A stretch of DNA of 64,000 nt from Diplosphaera chodatii (lineage: Eukaryota; Chlorophyta; Trebouxiophyceae; Prasiolales; Stichococcaceae), in contig JAALGY010000061.1 of assembly GCA_032358165.1 (NCBI GenBank), positions 1,736,001-1,800,000 of the forward strand. The letters run 5' to 3'. Positions within the stretch are counted from its first letter, which is position 1; every line of letters starts with the position of its first letter. The notes beneath the pieces are model-generated. The model was not told the origin of the DNA. It did no database searches and was given only the letters and a program-made list of their open reading frames with translations. A program made the position numbers and the translations under genes. Shown here piece by piece: positions 1 through 13,157 of this stretch.

Positions 1-3000
1 GCCTCGCCTTTGGCCGCCAGGGCATCAGCACCAGCCACTTTCGCACCCTGGCCTCTCCCGGCAAGGTTGGGATCTGAAGCCTTGCAGCCGCTCCTGCTGC
101 GCCACAGACTTGCTACACGCCCTGCCGTCAACACACCAGCGGCGTGTGCTGCGGCACCCGGCGTGCGCTTTGGTGCGTGGTCCTGCAGTCCACGGCTTCC
201 GCAGCCCCGCACACTGGCAATCAGAGCCTCTCCCTGTCTTGGCTCAACCTCCAGGCTGCTGATGCAACAAGCGTCATTGTCTGCAGCTGGCGGCGCACGG
301 CAGCGCCACCAGCCTGAGCGGCAGCACCTACGGGGCGGACTCCGAGGAGGAGTTCAACGCCCAGCTGGCGGAGGAGGGCTTAGCGCCCGACTCCGAGGCG
401 CAGCTCACCGCCTCGCTCATGGGCGCCCTGTTCCACCCCGACATGACCATCGGTGCGGCCCAAAAACCCCTGAATCGCACCTTGAACCTACCTGCGGCCC
501 ATGCTGACATGCGGTCTGCGTGTTCACGAACTGTACTTGCTGGCGAGGCACGCCGTCCTGCCTTGCCTGTCACCTTGGGAGCATGGCGGGCAGCATGTTG
601 CAGGCAGTCAACTGCCCGGGGTGCCGCTGATGCCGGTCTTGGTGCTGCCGCCTGCAGTCGTGGCGGAGACGCTGGCCGGCGCGAAGTTCGCCGCCGGCGG
701 GGATCCGGCGCAGCGCACCGCCTTCGTGGTGCCGGCCCCGGCCCGCCGCAGCCTGCTGCGGCGCCGGCCCGCCGCCGCCCGGTGTGATGTGGTGCCGTGA
801 TTAGCAACGCGCCAGCTCCCCGGCTGTCACTGGCGTCGAGTGCTGTTCTCTCAGAGACGAGTCGCCCGCGACACGACGCCCAGTGCTGTGCTGGCAGCTT
901 GCTGTGTTGGTGCAACTGCAAGGCAAGTGTGTCTGAAGCGACTGGCGCCGGGCGCAGGATGCCGGTGTGGCAGTACGATGCTGCCGCCAAGACCGCGACC
1001 CGCTGGCAGTACAGCCCCCTCGGCTCCCACTCCCCCATCTGCAGCGAGGTGCGCCCTTGTAATGCCCCTGTCGCGGAGGTCACCCTGCTGACTGCGTGGG
1101 CGCAAGACAGGCATGTCCCTGTGCGCTCAGGTCCACAGCGTTGTCAGTCAGCCGGCATTCCGGTGCCGCCTGGGCCTGAGCTCCCTGATGCCTGTGCTGC
1201 TGCAGGTGTGGACTGGGGTGGAGACGCAGGACGTCGCGACGCTGAAGCTGCGCAAGTCCGGCGGCGCCCCCTCCCGCATGGTCGTGGTGCGCTCCCGCCG
1301 CTGTTGCATCAACGTGCATGGCATCGTCCCATGCCAAAGGCTGCCGGGTAGCTCTGCATGCACCGTCTCACACCGTTGAATTCCAACCGACAATCCCTGC
1401 TGTGACGTGGCTGCAGTACGACGACCGCGGGCGCGTGCAGTCGTTGTCGATGGAGTCGGCGCTGGAGGGCGACGGCTCCCGCATCTCCACCACCCTGCAC
1501 TTCACCGCCGCTGCAGGGCTGCCGGCGACCGACGCCGCCTTCGCGAGCGCCAACGGCTGCATGCAGGTGTGCCGTTTCTGCACAGACTTTGTCTTTCTTA
1601 GTTTTTTGTTTTTTATTTGGAAAAATTTGGATGTATACAAACTTAAAAGTTTGGTACCTGCCGCCCTGGCTGTGGTGACGTGTGCGGCATGCGATGCATG
1701 CCAGCAACGCCCTGCCAAGCCCGGCCGCTGGGCCCGTGCCATTCAGCAAGTTCGCCTCAGCGGCTGCCGTTCCTTGCAGTTTGCCAACGGCGAGCGCTGC
1801 GCCGTGGAGCTCTCCTGGGAGCAGGCGGCGGGGAGCAGCTCCTGCTTCGGCGGCAGCAGGAAGCAGGCCGGGCAGCACCACCCCGCTGCCCCCTTCCCCA
1901 ACAGCGTTACAGTGAGTCAGGGCCACGAGTCGCAGACAACGAAAATGCAGATGACACCAACATTGTACACGTGGCATGAGCAAGCAGCAGCTGTTGCATG
2001 GATGACGAGCTGCAGCAGCGCTCGGGCCTCCAATGGTGCAAGTGGGGCTCCTTCAACGCAGACAGCAGGCATTGAGCACAGCCCAAGGCACCAGGCTGGT
2101 CGCCCCCCTGGTGCGCAGGTGACCTGCGAGGGCGCGTCCTGGCGCGTGGCCTGCGAGCCGTGCGACGCGGCCGCCTCGCGCGGCGCCCCGCGGCTGTGGC
2201 CGCCGGCGCCGGCGCTGGCGGGCTGCGAGATGCGGTACGTCAACGACAGCAGCGGCGCGCCCTGGGCCCCGGTCGCCACCCCGCCCTGGGTGCCCCACCT
2301 GCTGAAGGTGCGCCCCTCAATATCGTGCCACAGACCCTGCAGTCGGCGGCTTTGGGAGCCCACAGAGGTGGTGTCACCGTGCGCTTCGGCTGCTGCCCTA
2401 GCTTTTTACAGTCTACAGCTGGCGATCGCTGCGTGGATGCAGCAGGTAGCCTCAGCAGCGCAGAAGCCGCGTGCACCTGCACTGCAATTCAACATGGTGC
2501 CCCTTGCAAATCGGCTATATACTGCAGGTGCTGGCGGTGCCGCTGGCGCCGTCCGTGTGGCAGGAGGCCCCTTACCTGCCCCGCGACCTCAGGCACGCCC
2601 GCCTCGCCAGTTCATTTCTCCGTGCTGATGCCAAGCCTGCCTGAACCCCGCCTGAACCCTGCCACACAGCATGCGCCCTTGTGCCGCGCCCGCAGCAGGC
2701 CCCAGCCACGTGCCGTCCAACCCATCGCCCTGGACTCAACCTGCGCCCCGCCCATGCTGTGCAGCCTGCACGGCAAGGCCGGCAGCGCGAGGGCGTACCA
2801 GGCGGCCCGCGCCGACGCGGGCGTCTCTCGAACCTTCCTGTGGTGGGCGTGGGCCGGCGGCGCCGCTGAGCTGCAGCGCCAGCTCATCACCTCCTCATCC
2901 CCGGGGCTCGGCGGCCGCCTGCGGGCTGCGGCGGCGGCCGCGGCGGCCGCCGTCGCATCGGCGTGCGGCCTGCGCAGGGGCGGCGGAGATGCGGGGTCGG

Positions 3001-6000
3001 GGGATGAGGCGGACGGCGGCAAGGCGGCGGCGGCGGCACGGCCCGAGGCGCGGGTGCCGGTGCTGGACGGCCTCACGGCCACGCTGCTGGACGAGGCGAT
3101 GCTGCGGGGGGAGCCGCTGCTGGCGCCCTACTGGGCGGGCCGCCACGCAATGGACGCCGGCTGCGCCGACTTCGTCACCGCCAACCAGCCGCTCCTGGAG
3201 GTGTGCGCAAGCTGGTTGGACCCGGCCGTGGATGGGATGATAAGTTGGCATCTACTCACGACTGAAAGGCATGCAGCTTAAGTGGCGCTGGCTCCTATTT
3301 AAGGCTGCAGGGCAGCGCCATTGCTTGGCAGCATGCTGCCTGTGTCAGCGACATGGGCAGACTGACCACTGACACTGTTGCCGGCTCCCTGCCGCAGGCC
3401 GCCGTCGGCAGCCAGCTGATGAGCACGGCGGGCGTGTTCAGCCACCTCCCCCACAGCATCGACACCCTGGCAGCGATGTCCACGGTACGACCCGACAGCC
3501 CTGCAGTATGGTCAAAATACACCGGTGCTAGGTGCTGCCGATACGTCCTTCAGGTTCATCCCGCTGTGTTAGGTTGTGTCCAGCGCATCGTGCTGAGGCT
3601 GGCCGCGCCTGCAGGTGCCGGGCAATTCGTATGCGGGCGGCGCGGCTGTGTGCGCCCCGCAGCCGGCCCTGCAGCAGCCGACCGCCGCAGGGCTGGCCGC
3701 AGGCGCCGCCGCCACGGTGCCCTTCTGGAAGCGCCTGTTCCGGCGCCGCAGCGCGTACGCCGCCTCTGAAACCACAGGTCCGTCACGCAGGCTGCCAGCG
3801 GGCTCAGGGTTTGCGGATGCCGTGTCACGGGATGTCACACACTTCCCGGGCGAGGTGCCTTGCCCTTCCGAAACCCAGCCAGAGTGGTGAAGGAGCCATG
3901 TCATAATGAACCATTTCTGTTGCAATATCAGAGGCGAGCCTCGACCCCGAGCTGGCCGTGGCCGTCGGGTCGATCGACTACGCCCCGTCCTCGCCGCGGG
4001 AGGCGGCGGCCGCGCAGAAGCTGCGTGTCACCGCGCTCGACTCCGGCACCTACCCCATGGACGGCGGCGGCGTCGCCACCTGCCGCCAGATCGTGCTGGA
4101 GGGGCTGCCCGACGTGGTGTGGAGCTGCCAGGCCGAGATCGCCAACGACCTGAAGCAGGCGCGCTGCTGTAATGCAACTACAGGGCCGCCTGTCACGGTG
4201 GCCATGACGGCAGCTGCTGACACTGATGCGTGCTGTCATCCCTACGAAACACCAGTGATTTCTGTTGGCACTATGCACGGCACTTGCAGTGACCGCAAAC
4301 TGTCTGTGCATGTTTATACACACGATGTGCTGTCACACATCTGTTGCTGGCCTCGTGTCCTGAGCTGCGCCTCTCCCCACGTGCAGGTCATCCCGAAGTT
4401 TGTGCCCGGGGAGCACACGGCGCGCGTGGACCTGGTGCCCCAGTGGGACCTGCAGCACGAGTCCCCCGCGCAGTCCCTGGCCGCCGCGGTGCCCTTCCAC
4501 GAGCTGTCCCGCAGGTGCCGCTGGTTCTCGTGTGACGTCCCGACGGTCACTGTCGTTGCTTATCGTTGATGCCTGCGGTTCATGAGATGCCGCTCAGCTC
4601 ACTGCTGCTGCCGCTGCTATTTTGCTGCTGCTGCTGCCGAGTCCCACGCCGCCGCAGTGCCGCGCTGACGGCCAGGCTGTGCCCGGTGCAGGAACGCGGC
4701 GACGACCTCCGCCGCCATCGCGCAGCACTTCCTGCCGGCGCTGGGCGGCGTGCTGGGCGCCATGTGCAAGGCGTCCTGCCTGAGCGCTGCGGACCTGGAG
4801 GCCCTGGCCGGCAGCGTGCTGCGGCTGCACGCCTACTTCCAGGCCTACAGCTGGGACATGACCTGGCAGTCGGGCCTGGTGCGTCGCTCGTCGTCATGCA
4901 CCCGGCGCTTGGTTCTGACGGCAGACAGGCAGCGCTTCTGCGGTTTGCCAAGCTACACAGCTGCTGGGCGTCCATCAACCGGTCACGCAGCACGCCAACA
5001 GTCTGCTTGGCGTTCGTATCTGAGTTGTGCATAGCTGATGCTAGCCTCTGAACCAGAGATACTGCACCCGTATGCTGACGGCAGCGCTGATGTCGTCCTG
5101 CCGCCAGGTGCGGGACTTTTTCGGCGACGCGCTCGCGGCGGCGCAGGTGGGCATGTACGGCGACACCCGGCCGGGCCCCTCCCCCGCCGAGCTCGCCGCC
5201 TTCTACGACCTGCTGCAGCACTACCTCAAGTCGCTGGCGGCCAACCTGCCGCCCGGCGACGTCGTGCACTCCTCCCACCACAGCCTGCAGGTGCGACTGT
5301 GAAACCCCCGCTGCCCGACACGCGTGCTGGCTGTCGGCCCGGCCAGAATCAAGCAGGACGCATCCTGTACCCTGCTGTGAGACCCCCTGCTGAAGAAGGT
5401 TGACGCACATCTGCCCTGGAGTGTGGGCGCATGACGGCGTTGTGAGAAGCTGCCGTGCATGGTTGCAGACGCTGGGGGGACTCGTGGTGCAGCGCAAGGA
5501 GAACCAGGCGCTGCTGATCTGGGACCACGGCGTGCTGATGCGTGAGAAGGTGAATAATCCTCCGATATTCACTTCTTTGCGTCTTGCATCACGCCGTCAC
5601 AGCTGGACCAAGGGCCGTTGTCAAAAGCTTACGAATGGGTGATGAGTAGGCATGGTTGTACTAAACGACAACCATGTTACATCTTCAGTACGAGTGCTGC
5701 ACTGGGTTACACATGCAAGTGGTACAGCTGTTGGCCATATCAGGTGATCTACTGGGACTGCCTGGAGAGCCGCGCGCTGCCCCAGTTCGTGCGCGAGCAG
5801 CTGATCCGGCTGCACCGCGTGACGGGGCGCTGCCTGTACGCCGCCTGCGACATCGTCATCCCCTGCAACGCCACCTTCAACACCAAGTGGGAGGTGCGCC
5901 GATCACAACCCTCAGTGCAGCACGGGCGCCCCAACATGTAAAAGGTAGCCTGCCGCAAGGAACGGCACCATCGTGCCCTGACACGCGTTTCGCTTTGCAC

Positions 6001-8060
6001 ACCGCTGCAGCTGGACCACAGCAGCTGTCACCTATGCGCCTGGCACTGAGTCCTCGATGTGTTTTGCCCAAACGCAGGCGTGGCTGGGCGCGCCGGTCAG
6101 CCGCATCAGCCCGCTGCTGAACGCGGTGGACATCGACCAGTACCCCATCAGCACCACGCCGCGGCCGCCGCGGCCGACGACCGTGATGCTGAGCCACGTG
6201 TACCCGCTGAAGGACATCGTGTCGGCCATCCGCGCCGCCGCCATCATCGTGCACCAGTACCACGTCACAGGTGTGACGCCTCGCACATCCTTCGGCGGCG
6301 GGCAGCCCCAGGCTGCCCCGCCGGATGCGGCTGCGATTTTGTGAGGCAAGAAGGCTGCCGCTGCTGCGCATGACCAACCATCTTGCCCAGTCATGTGACC
6401 GTTGTCTGCCGCTGCCACCCGCAGACTACCAGCTGCTGGTGTACGGGTCGCTGACCTTCGACGCGGGCTATGTCGAGCGCTGCCGCGGCCTTGTGACGGA
6501 CCTGAACCTGACGAAGAACGTGGAGCTGCGCGGCCTGGGCAAGCCCACCGCTGTGCTGGCGCAGGGCTGGTGCTACCTGCAGGTCAGCAGCCGTGCTGTC
6601 CTGCTGACATGAGCATCCTTGCAAGCCTTTGCATGCCCAATGCCAGTTGTACGTGGTAACATAACCTGACTGCGAGTAGCCTCCTGGTCTGACATGCTTG
6701 TCGTGTCTGATGCCCGCAGTCCTCCATCAGCGAGGGGCTGCCCATCAGCATCCTGGAGGCGGCACTGTGCGGGCTGTGCGTGGTGTGCACCAACGTCGGC
6801 GGCTGCGCCGAGCTGCTGGCCGCGCCCCCCGGTGAGGAGCCGCATTTTTGCTGCCACCCGACAAGCCGCATGCCTGTGCATGTGCAAGGCAGTCGACATC
6901 CTTCACCATGTCCAGCCTGCCAGATGCCGAGAAACGTGCACCGCATGACCATCGAAGGCATCGGGAGCCCAGCGACTCAGGGGTGTCCGCTGTTCTGCCT
7001 GCCAGGCGGCGCGAAGGACCAGCCGGCGTCCTTCGGGCGGCTGTGCGCGGCGTGCGACCCGGACATGATCGCGTACGCGCAGCTGGAGGTGATGGCGATG
7101 CTGCCCTCGCTCAAGGTCGCCAAGCTGCAGCAGCCGCCCAAGGTCGATGAGGCCGACATCAAGGTGTGGTTTCGTGCCCACCACTTGAGCTAGTTCATCT
7201 CGAAGCCGTGATCAGTGCGTCTCAATGCACACAATGTGCTATTGACCACCGCGGCAGGAGTTGCTTCATCAACACAGCTGTGCTGACGATTCTGGGCGTC
7301 AACGACGCTGCAGGCGCGGCTGGTGAGCGCCGAGGTGGCCGAGCAGCGCCGGGTGTGGGGCATGTCCTACCGGCAGCACGTGCTGGAGACCTTCCAGCTG
7401 GCGCGCCACAACCAGCAGCAGCGGCAGGCGCTGTACATCGGCACGCTGCGCCGGCAGGCGCTGGGCATGACCTTGGCGGAGCCCGCCTCCGCACCGGCCT
7501 CGCGGGCCGGCAGCCGCGCGGCCAGCGTGCGCGTGCCCAGCGCCGGCGCCCCCAGCGTCCGGGCGGGCAGCCGCGGCGCCGTCCGCCGCGGCAGCCTGCT
7601 GCGCTTCGCCTCCATCCCCGAGGCGGCGGCGGCGGTGGCGGCGGCAATGGCGGAGCAGCAGGCGGAGCCGGCGGCGGAGCTGCCTTCACAGCCGCAGCAG
7701 GGGACAGATGCATCGCCGCAGCCTGCGGAGCAGCAGGCCGCGGCGGCGGCGCCAGCGCAGCAGGCATTCGTGTCGCCGTTCATATCAGCGCGGCGGCCCT
7801 CGAGGCTCGCTGCAGCCGGCTCGGCACTGCTGCCGCTGCAGCGCTCGGCGTCGGACGCTGCCCCGCTGGCGGCGCTGTCGGCCGGGGCACAACCGGCGCA
7901 GCCGTCGGCGGAGGCGGTGCGGTCGGTGCGGCAGGTCAGCGGGCGGCTGGGCTCGCTGATGCGGTGGGAGAGCGAGCGCTGCAGGGTGGCCTCCCTGCCG
8001 CCGGTCTGGGCGGAGCTCGCGCGCAAGTCCAGCATGCTGTCGGAGCTGCACGTCGGCTGA
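1..8060 (+). CDS. PelF-like GT4 glycosyltransferase, large, 5'-truncated by window
   Basis: Twenty-three exons: <1-65, 287-452, 658-781, 958-1048, 1206-1286, 1417-1566, 1780-1911, 2119-2307, 2528-2592, 2696-3200, 3398-3484, 3615-3777, 3932-4158, 4387-4514, 4692-4878, 5108-5290, 5469-5549, 5744-5893, 6078-6270, 6425-6582, 6720-6831, 7006-7163, 7314-8060. Phases close to one frame of about 1379 visible residues. The C-terminal half follows the PelF/GT4 plan: VVHSSHHSLQ and a divergent WDHGVLMREK (PelF: TEHGIYTRER), then a GT-B donor domain with SISEGLPISILE, whose E-x7-E (visible residues about 1046 and 1054) binds the nucleotide-sugar. PelF makes bacterial exopolysaccharide; here the likely role is transfer of an activated sugar in surface-glycan synthesis, substrate unknown. 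The first 600 visible residues resemble nothing I recognise, and the last 250 are Ala/Ser/Arg-rich. The introns at 2593 and 4159 appear to use GC donors. Confidence 0.8.
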
Positions 8061-9215
8061 GGCGGCGGGCAGCGGGAAGGAGAGGCACAGCATGTAGACG
8101 CTGCGGCAGAAGCGGGGCAGGGGTGACATCGTTCAGCATGCGCACCTGGCGAGAGGCGCACGCACAGCGCAGTTGGCTACCGTAACATTTGGGGGAACAT
8201 GAAGTACGTCGAAGTCGTGAGAAGCAGCACAGAATGCAAAAGCGCAGCACCAGTGTCAAAACTGGCGTCAAACACTAATCCTAAACGTGCGATCCGAGCT
8301 CAGGCGCTCCTGGCGCCAAATGTAGGTCACACATGTGACAACTGCCAGCCGGTGATTAAGCACCCCAAACGTTTTCTGTGCTCGTGGTTTCTGTGGTTTT
8401 GGAGCTGGCCCGATGGCAGCATGGTGTTGGCAGGGCCGGCATCCACCCTTCTGCAGCATGCTGCAAAATTAGTTGGCACACTCTTGTAAGGCCACCATTG
8501 ATCGGCGCTTGGATCATCTGGAAGCATCTGCCCTGGTTGCCCTCCTCACATTGCACACCAGAGATCGATCCATCTGTTGCACACTGTGTGTTGGAAGTCA
8601 CATCATGGATCATGACCAGCCAGCACTTGTCACGGTGTCACGGGGGCGAAGGAATCGGAGGCCCGATCAGTGCCTACCAGTGCACGCCCCACAGTGTGCC
8701 GAGCCATGAGTCATGGTGATTGGCACCCGATTAGGACACGTGCAGGCTCGAGAAAGTATCGCAGCGCCCTGCCGTCTTGACTGACACCAACAGCTGCCGC
8801 GTTCCAGACGCTTCCGAGCTTTGCTGCGCAGTATAAAAGCGATGACGCTGGACACATGGTGCCACTGCTCCTCCCAGCCCGGGTTCACTGTTCGTTAGCA
8901 TCCCGGCCGCATAACACTGCCCGACAACGCCGCCGGCTGCCTGCCGCCGCAGTGCACGCATTTTCTGGCCCTACTGGGCAGCAGGAACAGCCCTGCTGCC
9001 GACTGCCGACACTTGCAGCCAGAGGGGCGCGCTGACCCTGGGATCCGGCCGCCTCGGCAGGCCGCCCACAGCTGGCAGGTAACCTGCCCGCCTGCCTGCG
9101 CAGTGCGACGGCCACGACTGTACATATCTGAAGGTCAGCTGGGCCTCAGGACAGTGCGTCTACCGCCACAGAGCAGGCGCCAAGCCCGTTGGTGGCTGCC
9201 CAGTGCCCAACGGCC
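8061..9215. other. Intergenic: glycosyltransferase 3' flank and gene A promoter
   Basis: No gene recognised. A TGTAA, the usual green-algal polyadenylation signal, lies at 8485-8489, about 425 nt after the glycosyltransferase stop. The right part holds the TATA box of gene A and its presumed 5' leader, which may itself be spliced. Confidence 0.5.
8832..8838 (+). promoter_or_regulatory. TATA box of zinc-finger gene A
   Basis: The bases tataaaa stand in otherwise GC-rich sequence about 380 nt before the chosen ATG at 9216. The position fits a core promoter with a long 5' leader. Inferred from sequence and position only. Confidence 0.45.
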
Positions 9216-12200
9216 ATGAGTGAGGGCGGTTCAGAGGACTCTGGCGCAGCTCAGCCGCACTTCAAATGCCCGTATCCAGGTGAGACACATGTTCAAGTGG
9301 CATGGGTGGCGGTCCGGGGGTGCCTTGCCGCCAAATGCCTCCTGCTGAACCTGATAGAGCCTGGGTGCAAGGCACGTAGCTTCAGAACCTCTCCTGTTCT
9401 GCCCTGCTGCAGCCTGTCAGCGCACGTACGCGGAGCTGTGGAAGTGAGTGCTTTGTTCAAATCTTTGCCTTCTCTGTTGCCTCCGTTGCGCTACCTCTTG
9501 AGTCCTCCATATTGCCACTTTTGACGTCACGCAGGCAGCTTCTGCGCTTGCTTCTGCCCGATTATCACGCCTATCTGTTTGCGCGTGCTTCTTGGACCTC
9601 ACTAGATGCTCATTAGTGGCCAACAGATTCTCTGTGCTCCGGCACCAGCACGCCGGCGGTTTGTTTGGGCCCAAACAGCTGTTGGTGGAGTGCAGGTTGC
9701 GGCAGCACTACAGAGCCCCGCCACGGTCGAGCGCCCGCCAGGGGGGCCACGGCCAGGAGCTGGGGTGCGTGTCTCCTCCGTGCTGCCGCCGCTGCGCTGC
9801 CGATCGCTGCATATGCCGTTGTCCGCTTGCGTGATATTGTCCGTTGCACCTTTTCTTTTGGCACGTTTCCGGTACAGAAGGCGCCCACTGATCGCTGCCC
9901 GCCTGGCACGCAGGGTGTGCCCCAGATGCGACAGGGAGCTGCATCCGTCGCAGCCTCACCTGGGTGCGTGTTTCGCGGGCCAGGGGCCACACCCACATGC
10001 GGGGTCGTGTCATGTTGAGCAGCCCAGCATGATGCCCCGTGCAAAGCGGATCAGCACTCTGATCGCCCGCAAACCTGCTGCCGATCACCCGCGCCGCTTT
10101 TGCGCCGCGACGTCAGATGTGCAAGCTCACACGCGGCTGCCTCTGGGGTCGCAGGGTGCCTGAATGGGCTGGCCGCGCCCCGGCAGGCGGTGAAGCGCCG
10201 GCGCACTCGTAGTAAACAGGAGCAGGCACGCACTTGCGCCACTCGATCTTCCAGCCGCATAGCATTCGTCTGTGCTGTCATTGTCGGCGGCTTGCCAGAG
10301 AAACAGGCAGTGATGCTCGGGGGTCGCGTTGCAGGAGCGCTCGCTCCGGCGAACGGCCAGCGCCGACCCGCCGGCGCAGCAGCCCGCCCTGCAGCAGCAC
10401 CAGCTCCAGCCGCACCACCTCCAGCCCCACCAGCGGCCCGCGGACGGCCATGCGACACCGGGCGGCGTCGCGGCGGCGATCTCGGCGGCGTTGACCGCCG
10501 CGCTGCAGGAGCCGCTGCCAATGCAGATGCCGCCGCAGCCCTCCTGGCAGCAGCCGCCGCCGCTGCGGCTGACGCACTCAGCGCCCATCGAGTCCGCGGC
10601 GTCGCTGCCGCAGCCGCCGGTGTCTGGCGCGCTGTCAGCGGCGGCGTCGGCTCCCCCCGCCCTCGGGACCCAGGCTAGGTGAGCAGTGCGGGCAGTCCCA
10701 ACCTGAGGAAATCCCCAACACTTTTGTGCTCGTGCCCGCCAGACGTGTGCACAGGTGGAGCAAATGATTAGGGGTTGTGGCTGCATAAGGCATCGGTGAC
10801 ATGTGCCTGACACATGGCGGCCTTGGGGCAAGACGGCAGTTGTAGAAGGGCCTCCGGGACTGCTGTTAGTCACACCGCGTACCGCTTCTCCCAGTTCATG
10901 ACGCAGCCTGGCAGTTTTCAGCTGCCTACTGACACAATAGCAGGGGAGCGCACTTAGGAGGCGCCCGTCGCAGGTTTCACCAGTGGAAGCACCGCCGCAA
11001 CGCCGCACTTATGTCATCACAACACCGCGACCTCATCGAACTATGTGCCCTGCAGCCCAAAGAAGCCGGCGCCGCCGCCGGCGCCGCCGGCGCCGGAGCC
11101 CCAGGCGTCGGACCAGGAGGCGGAGCTCGCGGCGGCGTGCCTGCAGGCGGTGGCCGCCAACCCCGCGGCGGTCGCCAGCATCCGGGCCGCGGTGGCGGCG
11201 AACCGGCGGCAGGGGCCCGGCGCCCAGGGGGCCCACATGCAGCCGCAGCTGGAGCAGATGGTGGCCGCCTTCGTGCACGCGATCATCGAGACGCAGGTGG
11301 GTCGCGCCGCTGCCGTTTGCCATGACAGGGTTCAGGGGGTGTTCAATTGTTTTGGCCATCCCTGTGGTCATCTGGGGCCCCGCTGACGAGACAGCACCTC
11401 CAGCAAGCCAACCGCCACGCTGTCCTGTGCGTCAACAAACTTGCATGTGCTTCTGTATGGCACTGACAAGTTCTCTGGGCGTGGTGCAGGTGGTCACGCC
11501 CCACGGGGCCCCCCTGGAGCAGCGCCGGAGCAGCGGCAGCGTGCAGAGCTTGGCGGCGCCGCCGCCGCTGCCGCCGCTGCCCCACCCGCCGTCGGCGCCC
11601 ACCCTGCAGCACAGCCGCAGCGCAGACGCGGCCCTCATCGGCGCCGCCCCGCCGCAGACGCCGCTCGCGCACCGCGGCCTGCAGCAGAGCTACAGCGCCG
11701 CCGCCGCCTACGACCTCACCCCCGCCGGGCGCAGCCCCACCAGCGGCCCGCCCCCGCAGCCTGCCGCCAGCAGGGGGTACACAGCCGCCGGCCCCGCAGC
11801 GACGCAGGTCCCGGCCAGCGCCTTTGCGTCCCCGGCCGCCATGCCGCCGCCGCTGCCGCCGCCGCCCACCCCGCAGCACTCCTCCGCCTCCGCGCACGGC
11901 ATCGTCCCGGCGGCCGCCGACGACACGAAGCTGTCGCTGCCGTCGCTGAGCCCCGCCGACTTCGCCGCCATCTTCGCCGCCGTGTCGGGCGAGCCCGGCG
12001 CCGCCGCCGCCGGCTCCTCCGTCACCGCGCTGTCGTCGCTGCTGCCGGGCAGCCGCGTCACAGCGCACTCCGTGGAGTCTGCCGACACCGCCTTCACCAG
12101 CAGCCTGCGCGACCTGGCCGCCAGCGGCGGGTGAGTTGTGTCTGCTGACAGGCGTGAGCCGACATGCCGACCCCTCATTCCTCTGCAGTAGCATCTAACA

Positions 12201-13157
12201 ATGTGTTTGGAACGTGCAGGCCTCCGGACTCGACTGGGCCGCCCGCCTCGGCGGCGCAGTGGCAGCTGCAGCCGCCGGCGCGCTTTGCAGCCGGCTCTGC
12301 AGGGTGGCAAGCCGTCGACACTACTGCCGGATCCCGCTTTGCCACCGCCTCCGACCCCCTGCCGGTGGCCGTCGGCAGCTTCGCCGCCGCCATGGCGGCC
12401 GCCGGCCCGCACCTGGCGCTGTGGCCGCCACCAGCACCCACCCCGCAGCAGCAGCAGCAGCAGGAGGTTGCGCCGCCGCCCCACATGCTTCAGCGGCGTG
12501 CGCTGGTAGCGGCGCAGGCCGCCGAGCAGGGGCGGCAGCTGATGGCGGCGCCACAGGGTGGCCACCGGAGCCCGCTGCCGCCCGTGTTCTCCCAGCCGCC
12601 GCCGCTGCAGCCGCAGACCGCCCTGCCACAGTATGGCCAGCACTTCGAGCAGTTTGAGCAGCAGCGGCAGCAGCCCCAGCAGCAGCCCCAGCACCAGCAG
12701 CAGCAGCAGCAGACAGGTTGGATGGTGCAGCTGCCCCCAGGCAGATCGCCGCCGCCCCTCGGCAACTGGCCGCACAGGCAGCCGGGCGGCGGGGCGCCCC
12801 CGGGAGCGGGCGCTGGCTACGGGGTGGGCCGCCAGGCATCGGATGCCCTGCCACAGGGCTTGATGTTCGACCCAGAGGTGGGGCCTGAGCTTGCCTCAGA
12901 GTGCTCCCGTGCCCTCTTTGTGTTCAGGGGTGTTGCAGCAACGAGACACATGGGTTGCAGACACGGTGCTGCACTCAGCGGAGCTGCAAACACAGGCAAT
13001 ATGGGCTGTATATGTACCTCCTGATGACTGATGATTGTATGCGCTGCAGATGACCGGTGGTAGCTCCCAGACACACCCGCCGCCGCTGACGCGTCCCAGA
13101 GCCATTTCAGCACCCTACCCGCCAGCCTCCTCGCCGTTCGACCCCAGCCTATACTAA
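9216..13157 (+). CDS. Two-zinc-finger nuclear protein, paralog A (putative transcription regulator)
   Basis: Ten exons: 9216-9279, 9413-9443, 9696-9764, 9914-9963, 10155-10225, 10335-10678, 11056-11296, 11490-12130, 12220-12877, 13050-13157, giving 758 residues. Finger I is C18-x4-C23-x12-H36-x13-H50, containing AELWKLRQHYRAPP. Finger II is C57-x2-C60-x4-H65-x4-H70-x2-C73 (CPRCDRELHPSQPHLGC). AAPRQAVKRRR (78-88), a likely nuclear localisation signal, follows. A Gln/Pro-rich linker leads to a predicted helical block (about 229-290, ELAAACLQAVAANPAAVASI to AFVHAIIETQ), then a long Ala/Pro/Gln-rich tail with poly-Gln. DNA or RNA binding is inferred from the fingers and NLS; I do not recognise a named family. 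The ATG was chosen because paralog B has the same 64-nt first exon. The intron at 10226 uses a GC donor. Convergent with B. Confidence 0.8.

Noticed and set aside
328..1083. Long minus-strand open frame opposite the glycosyltransferase
   Set aside because: It overlaps plus-strand exons whose phases and protein similarity are convincing; GC-rich coding DNA often leaves the reverse strand open.
11343..12775. Long minus frames opposite gene A exons 8-9
   Set aside because: Antisense of Ala/Pro/Gln codon runs; gene A has splice-phase and paralog support.
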